A DNA stretch of 6,923 nucleotides from UBA1494_A sp963973975 (GCA_963973975.1 CAXBCF010000047.1:1-6923), one strand, 5' to 3'. Counted from the first letter of the stretch, positions 1 through 6,868 are shown. Translations and numbers: made by a program. Notes: generated from the sequence alone by a model not told the origin.

Positions 1-1
1 A

Positions 2-472
2 AATGCTACCATGCTTTATGGACATATAGAATCGTATGCCGACAGAGTTGACCACATGAATCGTTTGCGTAACTTGCAAGACGAAACAGGTGGCTTTAAT
101 ACTTTTATTCCGCTAAAATACAGAAGTGGCAACAATCAAATGTCGCATGTTGGAGAAGTGAGCGTGATTGAAGATTTAAAAACCTATGCAGTCGCTAGAA
201 TTTACATGGACAATTTCCCACACATAAAAGCCTATTGGCCGATGATTGGAAGAGAAACAGCTCAGTTAACTTTGGCTTACGGTGTAAATGACATTGATGG
301 CACCATAGATGATACAACTAAAATCTACTCCATGGCAGGTGCTGAAGAACAAAGTCCAACCATGACCACCGATCAAATTGTTGACTTAATAAAACGTGTT
401 GGAAGAAAACCTGTAGAAAGAGACAGCGTTTACAATGTTATTCGCGATTACAGCGAACTGCAAGAAGCATAG
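2..472 (+). CDS. mqnE: Aminodeoxyfutalosine synthase MqnE, C-terminal part (5' end outside the window)
   Basis: MqnE is a cytosolic radical-SAM enzyme that joins the product of MqnA (3-[(1-carboxyvinyl)oxy]benzoate) to the adenosyl radical, giving aminodeoxyfutalosine in the futalosine route to menaquinone. The frame is open from the left edge (first full codons N-A-T before the ATG at 11), so that ATG is internal and the start is missing, as is the radical-SAM CxxxCxxC region. What remains is the C-terminal part of the barrel and the tail: MLYGHIES, the helix RLRNLQDETGGF followed by FIPLKYRSGNNQM, then the LTLAYGVNDIDGTIDDT block and a KIYSMAGAEE segment. These resemble MqnE more than the related MqnC, but the two share a fold and the diagnostic N-terminus is not visible. 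The gene converges on the OstA-like gene with 24 bp between the two stop codons. No other menaquinone gene is in view. Confidence 0.88.
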   Translation, partial: NATMLYGHIESYADRVDHMNRLRNLQDETGGFNTFIPLKYRSGNNQMSHVGEVSVIEDLKTYAVARIYMDNFPHIKAYWPMIGRETAQLTLAYGVNDIDGTIDDTTKIYSMAGAEEQSPTMTTDQIVDLIKRVGRKPVERDSVYNVIRDYSELQEA

Positions 473-475
473 AAA

Positions 476-495
476 ATTAATATAGCTTCATTAAT
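476..495. terminator. Weak AT-only inverted repeat between convergent genes, possible bidirectional terminator
   Basis: The 24-bp gap between the mqnE and OstA-like stop codons contains ATTAAT at 476-481 and again at 490-495, separated by 8 bases. ATTAAT is its own reverse complement, so the copies can pair into a 6-bp stem. The stem has no G-C pair and no clear U-tract follows. The position suits a shared terminator, but the structure itself is weak evidence. Confidence 0.2.
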
Positions 496-496
496 A

Positions 497-2005
497 CTAA
501 TACATACAATCACTTTTTTCTGGTTTCTCCTTAATTCTCCACTGAAAACCACTATAACGAAGGTCTTTTACTGGATCTAAATCTCCAATTGGATGCATGA
601 TTCCTTTCGGTTGATTGATGTACTTGATGGTGTTGATTTTCTTATCCTTCATTCGAATATCTAAATCACTGCTTTCTAAAACATTCACACCAATAAATCG
701 GTCTTGTTCGTCCAAGCCATAATAAGTTGTTTGTCCATTTCCGCGGACTTCAATCAAAGAAAGCTCGCTGTCTTTAAAAAAAGCAGTCATTACCTTTCCT
801 TTAATTTGATTGAAACGAATGCTATCAACTTGTTCAATTATAAAAGCATCCTGATCGAGAAACATGGAATGAATCTTACTATCAGCGGTTAAAATATCAA
901 TCCGAATTGCCGTCATTTGATTGTTTTCTGTCCACATCACTGGATCGTGATACAATCTGATTGTAGAATCAACAAATGTGTAGGCAATGGAATCACAAAT
1001 CGCTTGAAGATCGTTTTTAAAAATTTTGATATCGTGATACCCAAATAACTGGCGTTCATCATCGAGGTTTTTATAGACTTTAAAGGTATCGGCGCGCATA
1101 AAAAGACTGTCCTCCTCCATAATTTGAACCATATAGGCTTTATCTGTAACAACCACACTGTCTTTCAACTCGTAAAGTTTCGCTAACTGTCCGTAGATAA
1201 TAATGTTTTCAGTTGTGTCTTCAATTTCAACATTTCCAACAGCTCTTCCATAACTTATCACCCGATCATAATAAAGAGTATCACCTCTCAAAATACGGTT
1301 ATCAGAAATCATAAAAGCATGGTCGTAGTACTCTGATCGGTCTAAATCGGTATCATACCAACCGTTTTCGCAATAAATATAATTGCTATCACCAAAAATC
1401 TCTGTGGGACCTAAAAACTCCACCCATTTTGTTTGAGTAAAGTACTTTAAGGTATCCGAAAACATTTCAAAATCAGGATTGGTAAGTTGAACACTGTCTT
1501 TGAATGTAAAACGTTTAATGGTTGATAAGTAATAGCCTTGTTCACTAATTAAGGTATTGCTGTCTTGCTTGCCAATAATTTTCCCTCCTGTTAAATAAGT
1601 CGCTTGCTGCAGCAAACGGTCGTAATACAAGCGATCGGTATACAATATAAAATCACTGGTTTCAAGACGCACAATCTTTCCATCAACAGTTGCTAACTGA
1701 GTGTTTCCATTATAATCTAAGTGATCTCCGTAAAGGTTGAGTGTGTCCCCTTGATTGATTCTAACAGAACCAAAAGCCTCAATTCTATTGGTGGAAGTGA
1801 AATTATAAGCACTGTCGCAATACATCAAAGCGTTTTGATGTTTAAAAATGACATCGCCAATTAGCACTTGAATTTTCTGTCCGGCTACTTCTCTAGAAAC
1901 CAAATTATCCGCTTGAATAATTTGAATTTGTGTTTTCTTTTGTGAAAACAATGTAGCAGTCGTCAAAAAGAGGAAAAACAAAATAAAAGTGAGCTGCTTC
2001 AACAT
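497..2005 (-). CDS. OstA/LptA-like lipopolysaccharide export protein, secreted
   Basis: This is a 502-residue OstA-like protein. In Bacteroidota such proteins are thought to form part of the beta-jellyroll bridge carrying lipopolysaccharide across the periplasm; that role is taken from the family. The N-terminus is a signal peptide: MLKQ, a hydrophobic run (LTFILFFLFLTTATLFS), then QKK, with likely cleavage near Ser-Gln. The mature part begins with an OstA-type domain (GDVIFKHQNALMYCDSAYNF, then GDTLNLYGDHLDYNG). It continues with repeated strand units such as SDTLKYF, GDTLYYDRV, ADTFKVYKN and CDSIAYTF, typical of stacked jellyrolls. It is far longer than E. coli LptA, as is usual for this phylum. 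I chose the ATG at 2005, four bases after the purA stop. An in-frame TTG at 2020 would add MKLKR and overlap purA by 11 bp. It is probably co-transcribed with purA. The lpt assignment is by family only. Confidence 0.85.
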   Translation of the reverse strand: MLKQLTFILFFLFLTTATLFSQKKTQIQIIQADNLVSREVAGQKIQVLIGDVIFKHQNALMYCDSAYNFTSTNRIEAFGSVRINQGDTLNLYGDHLDYNGNTQLATVDGKIVRLETSDFILYTDRLYYDRLLQQATYLTGGKIIGKQDSNTLISEQGYYLSTIKRFTFKDSVQLTNPDFEMFSDTLKYFTQTKWVEFLGPTEIFGDSNYIYCENGWYDTDLDRSEYYDHAFMISDNRILRGDTLYYDRVISYGRAVGNVEIEDTTENIIIYGQLAKLYELKDSVVVTDKAYMVQIMEEDSLFMRADTFKVYKNLDDERQLFGYHDIKIFKNDLQAICDSIAYTFVDSTIRLYHDPVMWTENNQMTAIRIDILTADSKIHSMFLDQDAFIIEQVDSIRFNQIKGKVMTAFFKDSELSLIEVRGNGQTTYYGLDEQDRFIGVNVLESSDLDIRMKDKKINTIKYINQPKGIMHPIGDLDPVKDLRYSGFQWRIKEKPEKSDCMY

Positions 2006-2009
2006 GCGT

Positions 2010-3305
2010 TTAAGCTTCAAACCATTCCAAATCTCTCACCAAAGTTTGACTTCTATCAGGACCCACCGAAACAATTAAGATTGGTGTTTCTAGTTTTTCT
2101 TCCAAATAGTCTACATAAGCTTTCAAAGAATCCGGTAATTCGCTTGCATCATTTAAACCTGTTAAATCTTCAGACCAACCCGCTAATTCTTCATAAACAG
2201 GTTTTAAATCATCGCCCAATACATCAAAGGGTAAATAATCGATTTCTTCACCTTTATGCATGTAAGCAGTACAAACTTTTATGGTTTCAAATTCACTGAG
2301 AACGTCTGCTTTGGTCATGATTAACTGAGTTACTCCGTTAATCATAATCGCATATTTTAAAGCTGGCAAATCGATCCAACCACATCTTCTCGGTCTTCCG
2401 GTGGTTGCTCCAAATTCATTTCCTGCTTTTCTCAATCGCTCACCTGTTTCGTCGAGCAACTCTGTTGGAAATGGTCCTAAACCAACACGCGTACAATAGG
2501 CTTTAAAAATTCCAAACACTTCTCCAATTTGATTGGGAGCAACGCCTAAACCAGTGCAAGCTCCAGCAGTAATTGTGTTGGATGAAGTAACAAATGGATA
2601 AGAACCAAAATCAATGTCTAAAAGCGTTCCCTGAGCACCTTCTGCAAGTACTTTGTGCTGTGCTTTTTGCTCCTTATTCACAAAATGCTCACTGTCTACC
2701 AAGTTGAACTTTTTGAACGCATTTGCTGCAGCCAACCATTCTTTTTCCATTTCTCCCATGTCGAACTCAAAATCGTGCTGGGCTAATAAATCAAAATGCT
2801 TTTGCTTGAGTTGTTCGTATTTATCTAAAAAGTTAACCGACTCAATGTCTCCGATTCTCAAGCCATTTCTACCTGTCTTATCCATGTAAGTTGGCCCAAT
2901 TCCTTTTAAGGTTGAACCAATTTTTTGCTTTCCTTTCGCTTTTTCAGATGCAGCATCTAACAATCGGTGAGTTGGTAAAATAAGGTGTGCTTTTCTTGAA
3001 ATGTAAAGTCCCTCTTGCACATTCACTCCTCTATCTTCAAGGGCTTTTATTTCTTTTAAAAAGATTACAGGATCAATCACAACACCATTTCCTACCAAGT
3101 TCTTTTTATTGGTATGAAAAATACCTGATGGGATCGTGTGTAAAACATGTTTAATTCCGTTGAACTCAAGCGTATGTCCGGCGTTTGGACCACCCTGAAA
3201 ACGTGCAATCACATCGTATTTTGGAGTTAAAACATCAACTACCTTTCCTTTGCCTTCATCGCCCCACTGAAGGCCTAATAACACATCTACTTTTACTTTA
3301 CTCAT
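2010..3305 (-). CDS. purA: Adenylosuccinate synthetase
   Basis: PurA joins IMP and aspartate using GTP to give adenylosuccinate, the first committed step from IMP to AMP, in the cytosol. At 431 residues it has the usual family length and all the expected landmarks. These are the GTP-binding loop GDEGKGK (15-21) with catalytic Asp16, NAGHT with catalytic His44, GPTYMDKTGRNGLR (137-150) in the IMP/aspartate region, EGAQGTLLDIDFGSYPFVT (222-240), the aspartate-binding loop TTGRPRRCGWID (301-312), the guanine-recognition TKAD (331-334), and SVGPDRSQT near the C-terminus (413-421). The start is an ATG followed by SKVKVDVLLGLQWGDEG, matching the expected N-terminus. It lies 68 bp after fur with no clear promoter of its own, so read-through from fur is likely. 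The OstA-like gene starts at its stop codon. E. coli PurA is inhibited by ppGpp, notable given the RSH gene in the same block. Confidence 0.98.
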   Translation of the reverse strand: MSKVKVDVLLGLQWGDEGKGKVVDVLTPKYDVIARFQGGPNAGHTLEFNGIKHVLHTIPSGIFHTNKKNLVGNGVVIDPVIFLKEIKALEDRGVNVQEGLYISRKAHLILPTHRLLDAASEKAKGKQKIGSTLKGIGPTYMDKTGRNGLRIGDIESVNFLDKYEQLKQKHFDLLAQHDFEFDMGEMEKEWLAAANAFKKFNLVDSEHFVNKEQKAQHKVLAEGAQGTLLDIDFGSYPFVTSSNTITAGACTGLGVAPNQIGEVFGIFKAYCTRVGLGPFPTELLDETGERLRKAGNEFGATTGRPRRCGWIDLPALKYAIMINGVTQLIMTKADVLSEFETIKVCTAYMHKGEEIDYLPFDVLGDDLKPVYEELAGWSEDLTGLNDASELPDSLKAYVDYLEEKLETPILIVSVGPDRSQTLVRDLEWFEA

Positions 3306-3327
3306 TGTTTTATTCTTATTACCATTC

Positions 3328-3352
3328 GAGGTGAATCCTCATTATTAATAAT
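3328..3352. promoter_or_regulatory. Small hairpin and perfect 12-bp palindrome in the fur-purA gap
   Basis: The 68-bp gap between fur and purA contains a GAGG/CCTC hairpin (3328-3331 with 3337-3340, 5-base loop) directly followed by the perfect palindrome ATTATTAATAAT at 3341-3352. Either could be a protein site or affect read-through. The AT-rich palindrome is loosely like a Fur box in base content but does not match the enterobacterial consensus, and such palindromes arise easily in AT-rich DNA. No TAnnTTTG octamer is seen on the minus strand here. Confidence 0.2.
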
Positions 3353-3373
3353 TCTAATTTCTTTGAAAAAAGA

Positions 3374-3865
3374 TCAGTCAATTTTAGCTGACTTTTCTTT
3401 TGTTATTTTTTCGTTTAGATTTTGACATGAACTACAGATGCCATACAAATTTAAAGAGTGATGGAGAATGTAAAAATCCAATAACTCTCCCACTGTCGAT
3501 TTTATGTGCTGAATTCTAGGATCACAAAACTCAATCACCTTGTTGCATTTTGTGCAAACCAAATGATCGTGTTGCTTGTATTCGTAAGAGCGTTCAAACT
3601 GAGCAATGTTGTTGCCGAATTGATGTTTTCTAACCAAATTACAAGCCTGAAGTAAATCAATGGTATTGTATAAAGTAGCGCGACTTACACGATACTTTTT
3701 ATTTTTCATTGAAATGTAAAGTGATTCGATGTCGAAATGGCCACTTTGCTCATATATTTCACTCAAAATAGCAAAGCGCTCAGGTGTTTTTCTATGACCA
3801 TTTTTTTCCAGATAAGCTGAAAAAATTTGGTGAACCTTATCTATTGTTTCTTTCGTTAAAGACAT
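3374..3865 (-). CDS. fur: Fur-family metal-responsive transcriptional regulator
   Basis: This is a 163-residue cytosolic DNA-binding repressor of the Fur family. The N-terminal winged helix runs from about residue 10 to 88, with RKTPERFAIL (25-34) and the recognition helix SRATLYNTIDLL (61-72). The C-terminal dimerisation domain keeps all metal ligands: His43 in GHFDIESLY and Glu91 in QFER, the HDH motif (99-101), Glu112 in KVIEF and His136 in HHSLNLYG, and a structural zinc site from CTKC (104-107) and CSSC (144-147). Glu91 and Glu112 stand where the peroxide sensor PerR typically has aspartates, which favours a Fur- or Zur-type sensor over PerR. Iron and zinc cannot be told apart here. The ATG at 3865 sits 55 bp after the RSH stop; another ATG 4 bp upstream is out of frame. 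A -7-like octamer just upstream suggests its own promoter as well as read-through. The tail after residue 148 is lysine-rich. Confidence 0.93.
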   Translation of the reverse strand: MSLTKETIDKVHQIFSAYLEKNGHRKTPERFAILSEIYEQSGHFDIESLYISMKNKKYRVSRATLYNTIDLLQACNLVRKHQFGNNIAQFERSYEYKQHDHLVCTKCNKVIEFCDPRIQHIKSTVGELLDFYILHHSLNLYGICSSCQNLNEKITKEKSAKID

Positions 3866-3881
3866 CCATTATATTAAAGCA

Positions 3882-3889
3882 CAAAAATA
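3882..3889 (-). promoter_or_regulatory. Candidate -7 promoter element of fur (TATTTTTG)
   Basis: On the minus strand the octamer TATTTTTG fits the Bacteroidota -7 consensus TAnnTTTG exactly and ends 16 bases before the fur ATG. This would give a leader of only about ten bases. No TTG is seen at the usual -33 spacing, so the match rests on one element in AT-rich DNA. If real, fur can be transcribed apart from the RSH gene. Confidence 0.4.
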
Positions 3890-3920
3890 AGTTTTCTTCA
3901 CCAGCTAATTAAATAAAATA

Positions 3921-6143
3921 CTAATTATCAATTCTGGAAATATTGATCACACCTTTTATTTTTTTCATTCGCTCAATGAGGCGATTAAGGTGTTTTGTAT
4001 CGTGTACAAAAAACATAATTTTTCCTTCAAAAACTCCGTCGTTCGAATCAAAATTAATGGAACGCATGTTTACGTTAAGTTCTTCAGAAATCAATTTGGT
4101 AATGCTGTTCACCAAACCCACATCGTCGATTCCAGTGACTTTTATACCTGTTAAAAAAGCAATCTTTTGCTGACTGTTCCACCTGGCTTTTACAATTCTG
4201 TAGGCATAGTTCGACATCAATTGCACCGCATTAGGACAGTTGGTTTTATGAATTTTGATGCCATCGTTAATGGTTAAAAACCCAAACACTTCATCGCCAG
4301 GAATAGGATTGCAACAGGGTGAAAATTTATAGTCAAATTTTTCCATCTCCTCCCCCAACACCAACATGTCTTCTTTGTAGTTGTTAAGGTCAGTAGAACT
4401 TATGGTCGATTTTTCGGGCTCTTCGATTTTCTTTTCTGCCGAAGCAAACCCCTTGATAATGCCTTTACTAACTTCTAATTCTTTTAATCGATTCAAGTTT
4501 AAGCGACCGATTTCACATTGGTAATACAACTCTTGAGGCGAAGGTTGGCGGAAAAAGCGCTGCAATTCTTTGATATTTTCTTTGGTGTGCTTAATTTGCT
4601 GCTTGTTTAGCAGCCTTTTAAACTTTATTTCTCCTTCTAGTGCTAATCGTTTTTTGTCTTCTTTTAAAGCAGCTTTAATTTTGGATTTTGCCTTTCCAGT
4701 AATCACATAATCCATCCAACTTTCATTGGGCTTTTGTTTTTTGGAAGTTATAATTTCAACCTGATCGCCACTTTGGAGTTTAGTACTCAAAGGAACTAAT
4801 TTGTGGTTTACCTTGGCTCCCATGCAGTGCATTCCAACTTCAGAGTGAATTTCAAAAGCAAAGTCAAGTGCAGAAGAACCTATGGGCAAGTTTCGAATTT
4901 CCCCTTTTGGAGTGAAAATAAAAATCTCTTCAGAGAAAAGGTTTAGTTTGAAATCATCAATAAATTCAACTGCATTGGTATCAGGATTTTCGAGCATTTC
5001 CCGAATTTTATTGATCCAATTGTCAAAATTTGATTCTGTAGCACCTTCCTTATATTTCCAATGAGCTGCAAATCCCTTTTCAGCAATATCGTCCATTCGT
5101 TTGGAACGAATTTGAACCTCTACCCATCTTCCTCCCGGACTCATCACCGTGGTATGCAAAGATTCATAGCCATTCGCTTTGGGTGTTGACAGCCAATCTC
5201 TTAAACGATCGGGGTTGGGTTGATAAAAATCAGTTACGATGGAATAGGCATTCCAACAATCCGCTTTTTCTCGGTCTAATTTGGTATCGATGATTATTCG
5301 AATTGCAAAAACATCGTACACCTCTTCGAAGCTGATGTTTTTGGTCTTCATTTTATTATAAATCGAATAAATCGACTTGGTTCTAGCCTTGATTTCAAAC
5401 GCAATTTTCTGCTTTTCCAACTCTTGAATAATTGGCAAGGAAAATCGGTTTACAAAACGACTTCTAACGGCTTTGGTCTTTCTAAGTTTGCTGCTAATTT
5501 CTTCATAGATTTCAGGCTCTGTGTACTTTAAAGCCAAATCCTCCAATTCCATTTTAATGGTATACAAACCCAAACGGTGTGCAAGTGGAGCAAACAAAAA
5601 CAGTGTTTCAGATGCAATTTTCAGCTGCTTGTCACGGCGCATTGAATCGAGGGTGCGCATGTTGTGTAATCGATCTGCTAGTTTGATTAGGATCACCCGA
5701 ACATCATCGGAAAGTGTTAAAAGAATTTTCCTAAAATTTTCGGCTTGCAGCGATACGTTAAAATCTACCACACCTGAAATTTTTGTCAATCCATCAATAA
5801 TGATTCGCTCTTTTTTCCCAAAAAGTCGTTCAATGTCGTCTAGTGTGATGTCTGTGTCTTCAACAGTATCGTGAAGTAAGGCGCAGATGATGGAAGTAGT
5901 ACCCAAACCAATTTCTTCCGCAGCAATTCTCGCCACTTCAATAGGATGATAAATGTAGGGCTCTCCAGATTTACGGCGCATATCTTTATGCGCTTCAATG
6001 GCTAAGTCAAATGCCTTGCGAACCTTCTCTTTATCAGACTTGGTGGTGACGTTTTTACTCACCCTCAACAATGCCCGGTAACGTCTTCTAAGCTCCTTTA
6101 ATTCCTGCTCTTGATCAATCAATGTGTTTTGAGTTAAATACAA
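3921..6143 (-). CDS. spoT: Bifunctional (p)ppGpp synthetase/hydrolase, RelA/SpoT (RSH) family
   Basis: This is a long-form RSH enzyme of 740 residues, the usual length. It makes (p)ppGpp from ATP and GTP/GDP and also hydrolyses it, controlling the stringent response. The HD hydrolase domain (about 40-200) has its metal ligands: His66 in YIYHP, His91-Asp92 in HDTVEDT and Asp157 in LADRLHNMRT. The synthetase domain (about 250-365) has RTKS (254-257), the putative catalytic Asp277 in VYDVFAIR, NGYESLHT and Glu342 in VEVQIRS. A TGS domain (about 405-466), a helical region, a Cys/His segment (Cys610, Cys611, His632, Cys636) and a C-terminal ACT domain (about 664-738) follow. Both active sites look intact, so it is likely bifunctional. 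No ATG fits the start: an in-frame TGA lies at 6152-6150 and the first ATG is Met55, inside the hydrolase domain. Translation must therefore begin at a TTG, at 6143 or 6122 (733 residues). It is the first gene of the minus-strand block. Confidence 0.96.
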   Translation of the reverse strand: MYLTQNTLIDQEQELKELRRRYRALLRVSKNVTTKSDKEKVRKAFDLAIEAHKDMRRKSGEPYIYHPIEVARIAAEEIGLGTTSIICALLHDTVEDTDITLDDIERLFGKKERIIIDGLTKISGVVDFNVSLQAENFRKILLTLSDDVRVILIKLADRLHNMRTLDSMRRDKQLKIASETLFLFAPLAHRLGLYTIKMELEDLALKYTEPEIYEEISSKLRKTKAVRSRFVNRFSLPIIQELEKQKIAFEIKARTKSIYSIYNKMKTKNISFEEVYDVFAIRIIIDTKLDREKADCWNAYSIVTDFYQPNPDRLRDWLSTPKANGYESLHTTVMSPGGRWVEVQIRSKRMDDIAEKGFAAHWKYKEGATESNFDNWINKIREMLENPDTNAVEFIDDFKLNLFSEEIFIFTPKGEIRNLPIGSSALDFAFEIHSEVGMHCMGAKVNHKLVPLSTKLQSGDQVEIITSKKQKPNESWMDYVITGKAKSKIKAALKEDKKRLALEGEIKFKRLLNKQQIKHTKENIKELQRFFRQPSPQELYYQCEIGRLNLNRLKELEVSKGIIKGFASAEKKIEEPEKSTISSTDLNNYKEDMLVLGEEMEKFDYKFSPCCNPIPGDEVFGFLTINDGIKIHKTNCPNAVQLMSNYAYRIVKARWNSQQKIAFLTGIKVTGIDDVGLVNSITKLISEELNVNMRSINFDSNDGVFEGKIMFFVHDTKHLNRLIERMKKIKGVINISRIDN

Positions 6144-6262
6144 ATCTCTTCAGTACAATTATCGGAGATTTTTTTGAATTTATTAATTGATAAAGTAAGC
6201 CTTTTTATTGGAATTATGAAAGGTTATTGGAATTGATTGGTTGGGAGTTTTGAAGCTCCGAT

Positions 6263-6276
6263 CTTTTCCGAAAAAG
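6263..6276 (-). other. Small hairpin in the presumed 5' leader of the RSH gene
   Basis: CTTTT (6263-6267) and AAAAG (6272-6276) can pair around a 4-base loop, giving a short stem right at the start of the presumed RSH transcript. A second weak inverted repeat (GGAG/CTCC at 6244-6247 and 6256-6259) lies a little closer to the gene. Neither matches a known riboswitch, and both may be chance. Confidence 0.15.
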
Positions 6277-6277
6277 G

Positions 6278-6285
6278 CAAAGATA
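6278..6285 (-). promoter_or_regulatory. Candidate -7 promoter element of the RSH operon (TATCTTTG)
   Basis: On the minus strand TATCTTTG fits the Bacteroidota -7 consensus TAnnTTTG exactly. Transcription starting just downstream would leave a leader of roughly 125-130 bases before the TTG at 6143. No convincing -33 TTG is present at the expected spacing. The site lies between the REP-like hairpin and the RSH gene, which is where a promoter for the whole four-gene block is expected. Confidence 0.38.
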
Positions 6286-6326
6286 GCCACTAAGAACGAA
6301 ACTTGCGAAAACCACTATTCTTCTAG

Positions 6327-6349
6327 ACCACGCGATGCAATCGCGCGGT
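6327..6349 (-). repeat. GC-rich REP-like palindrome downstream of the small membrane-protein gene
   Basis: The core CGCGAT (6331-6336) and ATCGCG (6340-6345) form a perfect 6-bp stem around a 3-base loop, flanked by ACC (6327-6329) and GGT (6347-6349). The bases between (6330 and 6346) are A and C on the plus strand but a wobble-capable T and G on the minus strand. The minus strand therefore folds into a continuous 10-bp stem. The adjoining GCGGGGG tract (6351-6356 and nearby) makes this a sharp GC peak in AT-rich DNA. It begins 17 bases after the stop of the 6367-6774 gene, so it could be a terminator-like hairpin, though no U-tract follows. It could equally be a copy of a dispersed REP-type palindrome; the dispersed copies cannot be seen in one window. 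Confidence 0.5.
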
Positions 6350-6366
6350 AGCGGGGGATTTATGCT

Positions 6367-6774
6367 TTAAAGCTTCATTGATTCACCTTTATTTTTAAAT
6401 TCTTCCTCAACCCATTTAATATTAATAACATAAATTCTAAATTGCCATACAAATCCAATTAATAAACCTGTAAAAAATAAATACTTTATGTTAGCTACAG
6501 CCCAATCTGAATTTATGAGTAGGCAGGGTAAATAAAACATCATCCCTGCCAATAAACCTTGAATGAGAGAAGTTATAGTTGCCGCTATCCAAAAATAAAA
6601 CTTACCAAAATAACTGAATTTAGAGTAGGGCTTTAAACCTGTATTTATAATAGTATTACATTTCCAGCAAGTTATTTTTGGTAAACCTAAGAAATCAGGA
6701 ATTTTAGTTCGTCTATAACCATCAGATAGAGAAACTTTGCAATTGGGACAACTCTTATTTATATATACACCCAT
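6367..6774 (-). CDS. Hypothetical membrane protein with N-terminal zinc ribbon
   Basis: I do not recognise this 135-residue protein. The N-terminus holds two Cys pairs, CPNC (9-12) and CWKC (36-39), spaced like a four-cysteine zinc ribbon that would face the cytosol. Two hydrophobic segments follow, about residues 59-87 (FYFWIAATITSLIQGLLAG and on) and 98-119, joined by a short loop around NSDWAVANIK. The tail is charged (KWVEEEFKNKGESMKL). Layout and size suggest a small inner-membrane protein with both ends inside. The start is the ATG at 6774, preceded by an A-rich stretch without a Shine-Dalgarno sequence. It shares the strand of the RSH block but is separated from it by 223 bp with palindromes and a candidate promoter, so it is probably not part of that operon. 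Palindromes on both sides hint that it arrived as a unit. The coherent zinc ribbon and membrane segments argue that it is a real gene. No function is proposed. Confidence 0.72.
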   Translation of the reverse strand: MGVYINKSCPNCKVSLSDGYRRTKIPDFLGLPKITCWKCNTIINTGLKPYSKFSYFGKFYFWIAATITSLIQGLLAGMMFYLPCLLINSDWAVANIKYLFFTGLLIGFVWQFRIYVINIKWVEEEFKNKGESMKL

Positions 6775-6826
6775 GTCTGTGTTTATTTAACTTTTGTAAT
6801 TATTCTATTTTGGCCTTACGGTTTGG

Positions 6827-6866
6827 CTATGAGCAGTAGCGTCCCGCAGGGCGCTATTGCTTATAG
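6827..6866 (+). repeat. Long near-perfect hairpin upstream of the small membrane-protein gene
   Basis: Positions 6827-6844 pair with 6849-6866 into an 18-bp stem with a 4-base loop (CGCA at 6845-6848). On the plus strand every pair forms, three of them as G-T wobbles (6831/6862, 6836/6857, 6842/6851). On the minus strand those three become A-C mismatches, so the folding strand is plus, antisense to the neighbouring gene. The GC-rich tip contains CCC/GGG-type bases in otherwise AT-rich DNA. No U-tract or open frame of note goes with it. It looks like part of a mobile or dispersed palindromic repeat rather than a simple terminator. Confidence 0.6.
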
Positions 6867-6868
6867 GT

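Noticed and set aside
2653..2889. A 78-codon plus-strand frame rich in Cys and Ser
   Set aside because: It is antisense to purA; the composition follows from complementing Lys- and Glu-rich codons.
3374..3865. Assignment of the Fur-family protein as the peroxide sensor PerR
   Set aside because: Glutamates (91 and 112) occupy positions where PerR typically has the aspartates needed for metal-catalysed oxidation.
5521..5874. A 117-codon plus-strand reading frame
   Set aside because: It lies wholly opposite the conserved hydrolase domain of the RSH gene, its serine- and arginine-rich translation resembles no protein, and it is an antisense shadow.
5979..5981. ATG at codon 55 as the start of the RSH gene
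   Set aside because: It would remove the first part of the hydrolase domain and the conserved RYRALLRVSK and KAFDLAIEAHKD segments.
6144..6366. A riboswitch or small RNA in the RSH upstream region
   Set aside because: Only short, weak stems and one REP-like palindrome are seen; no known riboswitch core or tRNA-like fold could be recognised.
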